The notes: generated by a model not told the origin, from the sequence alone. A stretch of 64,000 nt of DNA from Gammaproteobacteria bacterium (GCA_021731145.1 JAKFXX010000028.1:25659-89658), one strand, 5' to 3'; counted from the stretch's first letter, positions 28,670 through 37,427 are shown. Translations and numbers: made by a program.

Positions 28670-30988
28670 ATGGACCAGATAGTAAAGATATTTTGCACTG
28701 GCGCAGAGCAGGACAAGATTGCGGAAAAATACCCTATCATCGAACACTATGATGGCTTCGTGATCGCCGGGATTCCCAAGAAAGGGGTGAACCAGCTTTC
28801 CCGCACCTATCCTGTTGAAGACATCACGGAGCTTTACACGATCCAGGTGGGCGAGCGCACCATCGACACCTCACGGCCGCGCCTCGATGCACAAGGAAAG
28901 ATGCGCGCCCACCCTGCCTACAAAGGCATAAAAGCACCTCCTCCAGGGCGCCATCATCATCTTGTGCAGTTTATCGGCCCGATAAAAGAAACATGGCTGC
29001 GCGCCGTTAAAAAAGCGGGCGGGGAACCACGGGCACCTTACGGTGATTTCACTTACATCGTGCGCGCGGATGACGAGACGCTTGCACAGATCGCGGCACT
29101 GCCGTTTGTCCGATGGACGGGGCACCTGCCCACCAAGGATCGCGTCGCATCGTCCGTATTAACAAACATAGGGCGTAAAGCCGACGACACCTCCGCCACA
29201 CTGCCGCGCACGCGCGTCATGCCCGGCGCCTACGCCATCGAGTTCTTCGGTTCGGCGGATCTCACCGCAGGCATTCCTGAAATCAAGAAGCTGGGATTCA
29301 AGGTATCTGGAAAGGATGCCAAGGGAAAGCTGCTCATTGTAGAAGCGGAATCTCGCGGTGCGGCGCTGGCTAAAAAAATCGCCGCGCTTGCTGCCGTTCA
29401 CGGCGTGCGCTCGATCCGTGAGCGCAGCCTCAAACGCACTACCAACGATGTCGCCGCCGGGGTCATGGGAACAGCAGCAACAATGGCAAGCTCCGGCTTG
29501 GCTTTGAGCGGACAAGGTGAGTGCGTGGGGATATGCGACACCGGGCTGGATACCGGCAACCCGCAAACCATCCACCCCGACTTTACGGCCCGTGTCACAT
29601 GGGTCAAGAGCTACCCCATCACCCCGGATTTTGCTCCCTACATCACCAATCCCGGCGGCAACGATGGCCCCGCAGATATTGACAGCGGCCATGGCACCCA
29701 TGTGGCAGGTTCCGTGCTGGGAAGTGGCGCGGCAAGTACCGGCCTGCCAGGCGTGACAGCCCCGATTCGTGGCCTTGCCCATAAGGCCCACCTAGTGTTT
29801 CAGGCTGTCGAGCAGGAGATGAAATGGAAACCGCCGTATCAAGGACGCTACGACCGCTACCTGCTTTCTGGTCTGCCACTCGATATCACCACTCTGTTTG
29901 CCGATGCTTACAAGAAAGGTGCGCGGATACACTCGAACTCGTGGGGTGGTGGCGATCCGGGTGTTTATGACAGCTCCTGCGAGCAACTCGATCGTTTTGT
30001 CTGGGGACACAAGAATTTTTGCATTCTTTTCGCTGCCGGAAATGACGGCTCGGACAGTGATGGCAACGGCAAGATCAATCCCATGAGCGTCACGTCTCCG
30101 GGCACTGCAAAGAACTGCATTACCGTGGGCGCATGTGAGAACCGGCGCCCCGCCTTTAACACTGAAACTTACGGAAAATGGTGGCCGCAGGACTATCCTG
30201 TTGCGCCGTTGCGCAACGACCCCATGTCGGATAACCCAGATCAAATGGCGGCATTCAGCAGTCGAGGCCCAACCAAGGATGGCCGCATGAAACCTGATGT
30301 TGTTTCCCCTGGCACGTTTATCCTCTCCACTCGCTCAACACAGATCGCACCCAACAACCGCGCGTGGGCAGCCTTTCCGCAGAGCAAGCTTTATTTCCAC
30401 ATGGGCGGGACGAGTATGGCGACCCCACTCACCGCAGGGGCGGTCGCCTTGGTGCGCGAATACCTGCGAAAACAGAAAAAGATGCGCAGCCCGAGCGCAG
30501 CCTTGCTCAAGGCGACCCTCATCGCCGGAGCCGTCAGGCTACCAGGGTATGCACCCACGGGAACGGTGCTGGATAACCATCAAGGTTATGGCCGCGTGAA
30601 TCTCGACGCCATCCTGTCGCCGGCGACACCCGCCTCAGCCATCTTTCTGGACGTAAAACCCGGCCTCAGGACGGGCCAAGTCCACACCATCGAGATCGCA
30701 GTGAAATCAGACAAGGTTCCCCTGCATATCACCCTGGCTTACACCGATTACCCCGGGCCTGCGCTCGTCAACAACCTCAACCTGATCGTCACCGCGCCGG
30801 ATGGCAAGCGCTATGTAGGCAACCAGGCAGCGGGGGCAATCCTGGCTATGGATACGAAGAACAATGTTGAAGTCGTTCACATTGAAAAACCGGGGGCAGG
30901 CAAATGGAAGATCGAAATTATCGGCTCCAACATCCCCAATGGGCCGCAGGATTTTGCATTGGTTTATGTGGCGCACACGGGTAGTTAA
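28670..30988 (+). CDS. S8 (subtilisin-like) protease without signal peptide
   Basis: A 772-residue protein; AAGGAG precedes the ATG by 8 nt. The N-terminus (DQIVKIFCTGAEQDKIAEKY) is not a signal peptide. Residues 1-250 form two or three small alpha/beta prodomain-like modules (e.g. HHHLVQFIGPIKETWLRAVK, DFTYIVRADDETLAQIAALP), as in KP-43-type subtilases. The catalytic triad is Asp290 (CDTGLDTGN), His341 (SGHGTHVAGS) and Ser582 (GGTSMATPLTAG), with oxyanion Asn458 (LFAAGNDG). From about residue 640 a beta-rich domain follows (VPLHITLAYTDYPGPALVNN, LNLIVTAPDGKRY). It is followed 21 bp later by an amidase gene that also lacks a signal. Confidence 0.9.
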   Translation: MDQIVKIFCTGAEQDKIAEKYPIIEHYDGFVIAGIPKKGVNQLSRTYPVEDITELYTIQVGERTIDTSRPRLDAQGKMRAHPAYKGIKAPPPGRHHHLVQFIGPIKETWLRAVKKAGGEPRAPYGDFTYIVRADDETLAQIAALPFVRWTGHLPTKDRVASSVLTNIGRKADDTSATLPRTRVMPGAYAIEFFGSADLTAGIPEIKKLGFKVSGKDAKGKLLIVEAESRGAALAKKIAALAAVHGVRSIRERSLKRTTNDVAAGVMGTAATMASSGLALSGQGECVGICDTGLDTGNPQTIHPDFTARVTWVKSYPITPDFAPYITNPGGNDGPADIDSGHGTHVAGSVLGSGAASTGLPGVTAPIRGLAHKAHLVFQAVEQEMKWKPPYQGRYDRYLLSGLPLDITTLFADAYKKGARIHSNSWGGGDPGVYDSSCEQLDRFVWGHKNFCILFAAGNDGSDSDGNGKINPMSVTSPGTAKNCITVGACENRRPAFNTETYGKWWPQDYPVAPLRNDPMSDNPDQMAAFSSRGPTKDGRMKPDVVSPGTFILSTRSTQIAPNNRAWAAFPQSKLYFHMGGTSMATPLTAGAVALVREYLRKQKKMRSPSAALLKATLIAGAVRLPGYAPTGTVLDNHQGYGRVNLDAILSPATPASAIFLDVKPGLRTGQVHTIEIAVKSDKVPLHITLAYTDYPGPALVNNLNLIVTAPDGKRYVGNQAAGAILAMDTKNNVEVVHIEKPGAGKWKIEIIGSNIPNGPQDFALVYVAHTGS

Positions 30989-31009
30989 ACAGCACAAGGA
31001 GTGATAAAA

Positions 31010-31725
31010 ATGGCCAAAAAAATCAAATCCGTAAAGAAATCATCCACGCCCACACTGACTGCGTCAGTCGGCACGCCAACCATCAACCGCACCATTCGCC
31101 TGGAAGCGAAAGACTATATCGGCGCGCAAACACCGAAAGACCTGATCGTTCTTCATCACACAGTGGGAGCGACAGCCAAGAGCACCATCGACTACTGGAA
31201 ATCCGACGCCCAGCGTATCGCAACGGCATTTGTAGTTGAAAGGAATGGCGAGACATTGTCCCCTTCACGGGGATTTACGAGGTGTTTGATCCGAAATACT
31301 GGGCGTTCCACCTGGGATTGAAGGGGACAGGCGGCGCCGTGGACAAACGCTCCATCGGCATAGAGATCGCCTCCGAAGGCGGGCTGATTCAACGTAACGG
31401 GAAGCTGTATTGCTTCGACAAGGTTTCTGACAGGACGCTCTTCAAGCAGGAATATTATGATCATGGCATGCCATGGCGGGGATATCGCTTCTTTGATGCC
31501 TATTCGGAAGCGCAGATTACCGCCATCATCAAACTGATAAACCTGCTTTGCAAACAGTTCAAAATCCCCAAATCGACACCGGCCAACCACTTCGATGCGG
31601 ATGACGAATACCGCCAATTCACCGGCATTCTCGGGCATCACCATCTGCGTCCAGACAAATCCGACATTCACCCCGGCTTTCCGTGGCAGCGGGTTATCGA
31701 TGAGGTGGGTTTGGCGCTACTTTAG
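31010..31725 (+). pseudogene. N-acetylmuramoyl-L-alanine amidase (Amidase_2/PGRP fold), frameshifted
   Basis: AAGGAG sits 8 nt before ATG 31010. The first frame gives a Lys-rich start, then the amidase core PKDLIVLHHTVGATAKSTID and FVVERNG. At GAGA (31250-31253) two extra bases shift the frame, so the first frame soon stops (31321). The next frame continues the same domain: DIVPFTGIYEVFDPKYWAFH, VDKRSIGIEIASEGG and the zinc-site C-terminus GHHHLRPDKSDIHPGF. Together they make about 238 residues of a T7-lysozyme-like amidase. GA duplication in a GAGA run is the simplest cause; sequencing error or frameshifting cannot be excluded. Lack of a signal peptide is notable. Confidence 0.85.
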
Positions 31726-31882
31726 CGGCCTGAAGGGAATGAGGAAGGGACGCTTGTTCCAAACAATCCTTAATCGTTATTCCCGGCCGGCTTATCCCCT
31801 GAAGCCCCCCCCTGTGTGACTTTGTTACAGATAATCGACTACATATATGGTCAACTATAACCCGCGAGTTAATTTTAGAGGG

Positions 31883-31918
31883 CACGCCGACAACCCATCA
31901 TACTCGCCAGCACCTTCG
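31883..31918. repeat. Left copy of a glycosyltransferase 3'-end fragment
   Basis: CACGCCGACAACCCATCATA followed by CTCGCCAGCACCTTC matches, with a few indels, the 3' end of the glycosyltransferase pseudogene at 33280-33317 (CCAACAACCCCTCATACTCC, then GCCAGCACCTTC). The two copies lie in the same orientation and bracket the toxin-antitoxin genes. The remaining sequence of the 296-bp gap 31726-32021 carries no gene that I can recognise. Confidence 0.7.
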
Positions 31919-31961
31919 TGTCGCTGCAATTTGGATTAACTCTTCAATTCTTTCTTCAACC

Positions 31962-32000
31962 TTGAAAAGACCTGTTAAACGTGCTATTATTGGCACGTTT
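31962..32000 (+). promoter_or_regulatory. Promoter and palindromic operator of the Phd/YefM-RelE operon
   Basis: TTGAAA (31962-31967) and TATTAT (31985-31990) are exactly 17 bp apart. A perfect 8-bp inverted repeat, AAACGTGC (31977-31984) and GCACGTTT (31993-32000), straddles the -10 element. Binding of the antitoxin, alone or with toxin, would block RNA polymerase, the usual conditional autorepression of type II systems. A GGAGG Shine-Dalgarno is at 32011-32015. Confidence 0.75.
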
Positions 32001-32021
32001 ATAACGTACTGGAGGCCAGTC

Positions 32022-32270
32022 ATGGCAAACCTTATTCTCGCGGAAACCACTGCAAGCGTTTCCGAACTGAAGAAGAACCCTATGGGCACCGTCGCCGCTG
32101 GCGAAGGTTTCCCGGTTGCGATCCTCAATCGGAACGAGCCGGCTTTTTACTGCGTGCCGGCGAAAGCCTATGAGGCCCTAATGGACAAACTCGAAGACAT
32201 CGAGCTTAACGCAATCGCCGACGCTCGCAAAGATCAACCCGTTGTCAAAGTCCAGCTTGACGACCTTTGA
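32022..32270 (+). CDS. Phd/YefM-family antitoxin
   Basis: An 82-residue protein, starting at the ATG with GGAGG 6 nt upstream. An N-terminal DNA-binding domain with the Phd/YefM pattern (TTASVSELKKNPMGTVAAGE, then FPVAILNRNEPAFYCVPAKA) is followed by an acidic C-terminal tail (LEDIELNAIADARKD), the toxin-neutralising part. It overlaps the toxin gene by 29 bp. It resembles StbD-type antitoxins. The upstream palindrome is its likely operator. Confidence 0.88.
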   Translation: MANLILAETTASVSELKKNPMGTVAAGEGFPVAILNRNEPAFYCVPAKAYEALMDKLEDIELNAIADARKDQPVVKVQLDDL

Positions 32271-32541
32271 GCTCGGGTTTCTCGATGAAGCCCTGAAAGA
32301 GTGGGGCAAGCTGGACAGCAGTACGCGCGACCATTTCAAGAAGAAATTGGCCGAGCGTTTGACGAACCCGCGTGTTCCGGCAGCCCGGCTATCCGGCTGT
32401 AAAGACCGCTACAAAATCAAACTTCGGAATGTCGGCTATCGCTTAGTCTACGAAGTCCGCGACAAAGAGCTAATCGTCGTTGTCGTTGCTGTCGGCAAGC
32501 GCGAGCGGAACGCCGTCTATAAGGCAGCCGCAAGGCGCTAA
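32242..32541 (+). CDS. RelE/ParE-family toxin
   Basis: A 99-residue basic protein with the RelE fold pattern: LGFLDEALKEWGKLDSSTRD, HFKKKLAERLTNPRVPAARL and CKDRYKIKLRNVGYRLVYEV. The C-terminal VGKRERNAVYKAAARR is typical of StbE/RelE mRNA interferases. No ATG fits; TTG at 32242, inside the antitoxin gene, is the likely start and implies coupled translation. The locus appears intact, unlike the neighbouring toxin remnants. Confidence 0.87.
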   Translation: MSKSSLTTFELGFLDEALKEWGKLDSSTRDHFKKKLAERLTNPRVPAARLSGCKDRYKIKLRNVGYRLVYEVRDKELIVVVVAVGKRERNAVYKAAARR

Positions 32542-32599
32542 GCGGAATCAATCAGTCCGCCTCCAATGATTGAGATATTTATCGTGTCACGCGCTCTAC

Positions 32600-32685
32600 T
32601 CATTTCCACGGCGGCCATTGCCTGGCAGCATGCAGCACGCGCAGGACACGCACCAGGTCGGCTGCGGTGTCATAGATAAGGACAG
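32600..32685 (-). pseudogene. C-terminal fragment of a second RelE/ParE toxin
   Basis: Directly after the stop of the frameshifted toxin at 32686, the minus strand reads VLIYDTAADLVRVLRVLHAA followed by RQWPPWK and a stop. This is the C-terminal beta-strand/helix of RelE/ParE toxins (normally ending with RVLHAARD). No N-terminus is present, so this is debris of another toxin gene. Confidence 0.5.
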
Positions 32686-32980
32686 TTAGCGGACGCGGCC
32701 TTGCCAATAACCCGGGAGGCGAGCGTGATTTGCAACGGCAAAAATGACGATGCCGCCATCTACAGGGTGGTAGAAAAGCGAGAATGGAAAGTCCTTAACA
32801 AGAACCCGGCGCGTACTGGCGGGCGAAGGCGATCCGGCCAATGGAAATGCGAGCGCGCGCACTCGCCTCCTCGACTGCCGAAGCAAAACGTGCCCCCAAG
32901 CCATCTTGGGCTACATTGTAGAAAGCGACCTCGGCGAGAAACTCGCGCCGCGCCGCCGCCGCAAAACGCGCGCGCTTCAC
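32686..32980 (-). pseudogene. RelE/ParE-family toxin, frameshifted
   Basis: The frame starting with GTG at 32980 gives KRARFAAAARREFLAEVAFY ... AVEEASARA. The continuation is in another frame: LAFPLAGSPSPASTRRVLVK, then DFPFSLFYHP and VIFAVANHARLPGYW. The break lies in a GCGCGCGC run near 32855-32865, where loss of one GC dinucleotide would explain it. The combined product (about 98 residues) is a standard ParE toxin. Its cognate antitoxin gene upstream is intact and overlaps it. Either inactivation or an error in a simple repeat is possible. Confidence 0.75.
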
Positions 32981-33213
32981 CGGATAAGGCGCTTGGCTTC
33001 GGCAAAGACTTCCTCGGCCAAAAAGGTCTGCGTGTCACCGCGATCATAGGCTGCGACACGACTTTCGATCTCCTGCTGCCATGCAGCCTCTATCTCGGAA
33101 ATAAAGCCGTTCTGAAGCGACTCCAGGAGTACTTCAGCAAGCCGTGCACGTTCGTCAGGGGATAACCTGCGAGCTTGCTGTTCAACATCAATGAGGGATA
33201 CGGACATAGCCAT
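32977..33213 (-). CDS. Addiction-module antitoxin (Unstab_antitox-like)
   Basis: About 78 residues. The pattern SLIDVEQQARRLSPDERARL followed by AEVLLESL and EIEAAWQQEIESRVAAYDRG is that of the short helical antitoxins labelled 'addiction module component' or DUF2281-like, which pair with RelE/ParE toxins. Two in-frame ATGs (33213, 33207) are possible starts. The stop overlaps the GTG start of the toxin remnant. Confidence 0.8.
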   Translation of the reverse strand: MAMSVSLIDVEQQARRLSPDERARLAEVLLESLQNGFISEIEAAWQQEIESRVAAYDRGDTQTFLAEEVFAEAKRLIR

Positions 33214-33259
33214 TGCTCCAAATGGTTTGACACTCAAATCTTAACCGTTCGTGGTGAGC

Positions 33260-33720
33260 TTGTCGAACCACCTGCTACCCACCCCGCCAACAACCCCTCA
33301 TACTCCGCCAGCACCTTCTCCCACGTAAACATCGCCGCTCGCGACTCGCCCGGCTCATCCGCCCCAACTCGGCGGCATCGCCAAGCAACTCATCAAAACA
33401 AGCCGCGCACTCGTCTTCATTCATAAAATAGCGCGCCCCTAGCCCCGCCACCCAGCGGTTGAAGGGATTACCATGCGCCAGCACCGCATTACCCGCCCCC
33501 AATGCCTCCACCAAGGAAGGATTGGTGCCGCCGACCTGGTGACCATGGACATAAAGTGCAGAATGAACCGCAATACCTGGGTTATCAGCGATCAAATGAT
33601 TCCCGAGCCAACAACCAAACCGCTCATTGATCCAGAACCAAGGCTGAACCGCAATCTGTATACAGAGCACGGTGGCGCAATCGGAGCCTTCTCAGCCAAT
33701 TATTTTCAGCATGAAAAACA
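33260..33720 (-). pseudogene. Degraded glycosyltransferase (GT4-like) at the end of the EPS locus
   Basis: Recognisable pieces on the minus strand are GNHLIADNPGIAVH (a donor-region motif) fused directly to HSALYVHGHQVGGTNPSLVE, then ALGAGNAVLAHGNPFNRWVA and DECAACFDELLGDAAELGRM. After that the frame breaks and continues elsewhere as AAMFTWEKVLAEYEGLLAG. There is thus an internal deletion and a C-terminal frameshift, and no N-terminal acceptor domain is left. The intact ancestor was probably a rhamnosyl- or related transferase of the polysaccharide cluster. A copy of its last 35 bp lies at 31883-31918. Confidence 0.75.
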
Positions 33721-33743
33721 CTGCAACTGCTTATCGAATGGGC

Positions 33744-35066
33744 TTAGCGTCGACCAATCGCATAGTACTCAATACCATGCTCATGAACATGTGAGGGAAT
33801 GTATAAATTTCGCCCATCGAAAATGGCAGGTGTTTTCAGTGCAGCCTTAATTGCCGCAAAATTAGGTACGCGGAACTCTTTCCATTCCGTAACGATCGCC
33901 AGCGCATCAGCCTCTTTCAAGGCACTCATCGGAGATTCCGTATAAATGAGTCGCACATCAGCCCCATAGATGCGTTTTGATTCCTGCATCGCCACCGGGT
34001 CATAGGCCGTCACAGTAGCACCCAGCGCCCACAGGCCTTCAATCAAAACACGACTGGAAGCTGCACGCATGTCATCAGTATTAGGCTTGAAGGAGAGTCC
34101 CCATAGGGCAAAATTCTTGCCACGCAAATCAGTGCCAAAGCGCGCCGTAATCTTATCCAGCAGCACGCGTTTCTGCGCCTCATTTGCATCCTCCACGGCT
34201 CGCAAAACCTTGAGATTCACAGCGTTTTCATCCGCAGTCTTAATCAGTGCCTGTACATCCTTGGGAAAACAAGAGCCACCATAACCGCAACCTGGATAGA
34301 GAAAGTGGAAACCAATACGCGGATCAGCACCGATACCCAAGCGTACCTGCTCGATGTCGGCACCCAATTTATCCGCCAGCATCGCGAGCTCATTCATGAA
34401 AGAGATACGCGTCGCGAGCATTGCATTTGCAGCATATTTTGTCAGCTCGGCAGAGCGCACATCCATAGTGACAATACGATCATGATTACGGTTAAACTGC
34501 GCATATATGTCACGCATTAAAGTTATTGCACGTGCGTCCTCAGTACCAATCACAATCCTGTCTGGGCGCATAAAGTCCTCTACTGCCGCACCCTCCTTAA
34601 GAAACTCAGGATTTGAAACTACCGCAAAGGGAATCACAGCATCACGTATAACTAACTCTTCTGTAACTGCGGCACTCACCTTATCTGCCGTACCAACCGG
34701 CACGGTCGATTTATCCACAATGACTTTGTATTCCGTCATGTACCGGCCAATGTTGCGGGCAGCGGCGGTCACATATTGCAGATCAGCAGAGCCATCCTCA
34801 TCAGGCGGTGTTCCTACGGCGATAAATTGAATGGTACCGAAGGCGACACTTTCCTCGATGCTGGTAGTAAAATGCAAGCGTCCGGCAGCAACGTTGCGTT
34901 GCACCATTTCTAACAGCCCGGGCTCATGGATGGGTATGCCACCCGAATTAAGCGTGTCGATCTTGCTTTGATCGAGGTCGAGGCAAAGCACGTCGTTGCC
35001 GACTTCCGCAAGACAAGTGCCAGTGACCAAACCGACGTAACCCGTACCAATAACGGTGATTTTCAT
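33744..35066 (-). CDS. ugd: UDP-glucose 6-dehydrogenase
   Basis: A 440-residue cytoplasmic NAD-dependent enzyme that oxidises UDP-glucose to UDP-glucuronate in two steps. It has an N-terminal Rossmann motif ([17 protein letters not shown]) and the catalytic-Cys motif [14 protein letters not shown]. Other conserved stretches are [29 protein letters not shown] and [15 protein letters not shown]. GalU encoded at 51.4 kb makes its substrate. It is the last intact gene of the minus-strand polysaccharide cluster, 14 bp downstream of gmm. Confidence 0.97.
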   Translation of the reverse strand: MKITVIGTGYVGLVTGTCLAEVGNDVLCLDLDQSKIDTLNSGGIPIHEPGLLEMVQRNVAAGRLHFTTSIEESVAFGTIQFIAVGTPPDEDGSADLQYVTAAARNIGRYMTEYKVIVDKSTVPVGTADKVSAAVTEELVIRDAVIPFAVVSNPEFLKEGAAVEDFMRPDRIVIGTEDARAITLMRDIYAQFNRNHDRIVTMDVRSAELTKYAANAMLATRISFMNELAMLADKLGADIEQVRLGIGADPRIGFHFLYPGCGYGGSCFPKDVQALIKTADENAVNLKVLRAVEDANEAQKRVLLDKITARFGTDLRGKNFALWGLSFKPNTDDMRAASSRVLIEGLWALGATVTAYDPVAMQESKRIYGADVRLIYTESPMSALKEADALAIVTEWKEFRVPNFAAIKAALKTPAIFDGRNLYIPSHVHEHGIEYYAIGRR

Positions 35067-35080
35067 AGTGTATCTCTCGC

Positions 35081-35569
35081 TTAAAAATAATCTTTGGTGT
35101 AACGATGCACTACAGGCGACGCTAACGCCTCCTCAATTGGCCACCAACGCAACTGAGAATGCTGCTCATCACACACAGGCAAAGAGCAATCCATCGGCAC
35201 ATGCAATGTATGCCCAAGCACCACATAGTGCGTTGAGATGCCCACATCACCGGCAAAACAATCCGAATAAAAGTGTTCAAATGCCCCGAGCCAGTGAGGC
35301 ACAATCTCCCCCGCTGCAAGCGCGGCACCCAGGCCAAGCTCTGCCTCGGCAATACGCGCAAGTGCAGACTGAATAGATTCATTCTTGAAAATTCGCCCCC
35401 CAGGGACAAACCAGAAACCTTGCGCAGGCCGATTGTTACGCAAACCCAGCAACACTTCCTGAGCACCCCGCACAACCACCAGGTCGACTGAGACCAGGGG
35501 TGCCTCCGCCACAATAGTCTTAAAAGTATTACTGTCGAGCACTGCCAAAAACCAATTGTTTGGCCGCAC
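35081..35569 (-). CDS. gmm: GDP-mannose mannosyl hydrolase (Nudix family)
   Basis: A 162-residue Nudix enzyme that hydrolyses GDP-mannose or GDP-glucose to GDP and sugar. It shows the family [20 protein letters not shown], then [15 protein letters not shown], and the atypical, shortened Nudix box ([18 protein letters not shown]) in which the canonical REUxEE core is altered, as known for Gmm. In colanic-acid-type loci it travels with gmd and fcl, both present here. The start overlaps wecG by about 40 bp; a later start is possible. Confidence 0.9.
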   Translation of the reverse strand: MRPNNWFLAVLDSNTFKTIVAEAPLVSVDLVVVRGAQEVLLGLRNNRPAQGFWFVPGGRIFKNESIQSALARIAEAELGLGAALAAGEIVPHWLGAFEHFYSDCFAGDVGISTHYVVLGHTLHVPMDCSLPVCDEQHSQLRWWPIEEALASPVVHRYTKDYF

Positions 35570-36317
35570 CGACTATGAACAAGGTGTTCGTCACCAAATA
35601 GCGCTTCCAGAGGCGGCGGGGTTCCGAACACAAGCGGTGCATCCACTCCAGCCCTGCGTTTTGCATCCATTTTGGTGCGCGCTTAATTGTCCCCGCATGG
35701 TAGTCAAAGGCAGCCCCCACGCCAATCATCACCGCGTTAACGCGCCCCCGATGAGCCGCCATCCATATTTCCTGCTTTGGGCAGCCCAAGCTCACCCAAA
35801 CAGTCGTCGCACCTGATGCGTTGATCCTGACCACATCGGCCTCATCTTCCTCCTTTGTCGCGGCTCGAAAAGGTGGCGAATAAGCACCGGCAACCCTCAA
35901 ACCAGGGAATGCATCAGCTAACCGTCGCTGTAGAATTTCCAATGTTTCCGGCATACCACCGTAGAGATAGATAGACTCCCCCGATTGTGCAGCCTGTTCG
36001 CAATACTTCCACATCAAATCCGGGCCGTTAATACGTTGCTGACCAGCAAACCCAAGTTTGCGGAGCATCCAGGAAACGGGTGCTCCATCGGGGGTTGCCA
36101 TATCGGCTTCCGATACCACCCGGCCAAATGCTTCATCTTGCCCGGCAGTGATAACTGAATGAACATTGCAGATACACACGTAGCGGCTTTCGTTCCGTGC
36201 AGCCCAAGTTGAGATATGCAGAAGTGCCGCCTCCCAATCAATCACATCAATGGAAACACGAATTATCGAGGCCCGCTTACGGCTCTGTGATACAAACTTG
36301 CCGCTGAGATCCATCAA
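35529..36317 (-). CDS. WecG/TagA/CpsF-family glycosyltransferase
   Basis: A 262-residue GT26 enzyme, likely peripheral to the inner membrane, that adds the second sugar to a lipid-linked precursor. Family signatures are ADMATPDGAPVSWMLRKLG, RINGPDLMWKYCEQAAQSGE, SIYLYGGMPETLEILQRRL and WVSLGCPKQEIWMAAHRGRV. The C-terminal part (RAPKWMQNAGLEWMHRLCSE, PRRLWKRYLVTN) is the conserved membrane-interacting tail. The specific donor sugar cannot be read from the sequence. Confidence 0.93.
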   Translation of the reverse strand: MMDLSGKFVSQSRKRASIIRVSIDVIDWEAALLHISTWAARNESRYVCICNVHSVITAGQDEAFGRVVSEADMATPDGAPVSWMLRKLGFAGQQRINGPDLMWKYCEQAAQSGESIYLYGGMPETLEILQRRLADAFPGLRVAGAYSPPFRAATKEEDEADVVRINASGATTVWVSLGCPKQEIWMAAHRGRVNAVMIGVGAAFDYHAGTIKRAPKWMQNAGLEWMHRLCSEPRRLWKRYLVTNTLFIVGAAKQLVFGSARQ

Positions 36318-36326
36318 TCCTCGTTC

Positions 36327-37427
36327 CTATCTCTCTTGATCCAGTAAAATCTTCAAAACCCCAGTTGCACAGGTCTCCCATCTGTATCCTTCAACTGGCT
36401 TGGAAATTTCGAATTTATCCGGTATCGGCCCTGCCAATAGCTCGGCTATTTGTGCTGCGGAACTTTGCGGATCATCGGGCGACACATAGCAAGCTGCGCC
36501 ATGTGTTACCTCCCGCAGAGAAGGAATATCACTACATAGGACAGGTGTTCCATGTGACATTGCCTCAACAGGTGGGAAACCAAACCCCTCAATCCGCGAC
36601 AAAAATACAAAAAGTCGAGCATGTGCATAATAGCCGTGCAAATCAGCGTCCGATAGATCACGCACCGCATGTACCCCTGGAGCGCCATGGCTGTCAGACC
36701 CACAAAGAACCAATGGCAGCGGATCTTGCACAAGTCGCCGATAACGTTGATAAGCCTCAAGTACACCCACGGCATTTTTGTGAGGTAAACCCGAAGCAAT
36801 AGCAAAGATAAACGGCACGCTTAACGGAGGATTACCTGGGGCTGTGATCGAAATGCCGTTATGCACCACAGTCACACCCTCAATTCGACCTAGGCGATCT
36901 CTTATATCGCTGGCAGTTGCCTCGGAAATTGCTACAACCCGATCTGCACACATGGTGCTTTGCACCAAGCCATGATTAACCACTAACTCCTCAACCCAAC
37001 CAAAATATCCCGGAAAATGCTCCGCATACCACAGCGGAATCAGGTCATGAACAACTACAACGGAGCGTGTACGCGGCGAAAAAAGGCGGATACCATTAGG
37101 CAGAAAGCCTTTAGGTGAAAAATAAACATCAGCCCGCTGTCGACGTACTTCCGCCGCCGCGCCGACACGCAACCACAGCTGCCGAACAAGTTTTCCAGGA
37201 GCATCGTCACGGAATATTTTCACATCAACGCGCGAATGTCTGATATCGAAATCATGCGCGCAAGCGCCGTTACACGCCACGACAAACTCTACCGTCTCTT
37301 CAGAAACTTCGACAAGAGCACGCAACAAGTTCTTTGCATAGTTGTAGATGCCTAAACTTTTACCTGCTCCCGGTGCAAGCTCATACGCGTCAAAAAAGAC
37401 TCTTAGCCGCCCACTAGGCTTAATCAT
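36327..37427 (-). CDS. Glycosyltransferase family 4 (GT-B)
   Basis: 366 residues with a GT-B arrangement. The N-terminal acceptor domain includes VVVVHDLIPLWYAEHFPGYF and a His/Glu-containing loop. The C-terminal donor domain carries the retaining E(x7)E motif (SRIEGFGFPPVEAMSHGTPV), followed by LCSDIPSLREVTHGAACYVS. The start overlaps the glycoside hydrolase stop by 4 bp. The protein most likely extends the repeat unit on undecaprenyl diphosphate. Donor and linkage unknown. Confidence 0.92.
   Translation of the reverse strand: MIKPSGRLRVFFDAYELAPGAGKSLGIYNYAKNLLRALVEVSEETVEFVVACNGACAHDFDIRHSRVDVKIFRDDAPGKLVRQLWLRVGAAAEVRRQRADVYFSPKGFLPNGIRLFSPRTRSVVVVHDLIPLWYAEHFPGYFGWVEELVVNHGLVQSTMCADRVVAISEATASDIRDRLGRIEGVTVVHNGISITAPGNPPLSVPFIFAIASGLPHKNAVGVLEAYQRYRRLVQDPLPLVLCGSDSHGAPGVHAVRDLSDADLHGYYAHARLFVFLSRIEGFGFPPVEAMSHGTPVLCSDIPSLREVTHGAACYVSPDDPQSSAAQIAELLAGPIPDKFEISKPVEGYRWETCATGVLKILLDQER

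Noticed and set aside
32701..33165. 154-codon plus-strand frame over the broken ParE toxin and its antitoxin
   Set aside because: The minus strand carries recognisable toxin and antitoxin domains; the plus frame has no recognisable domain.
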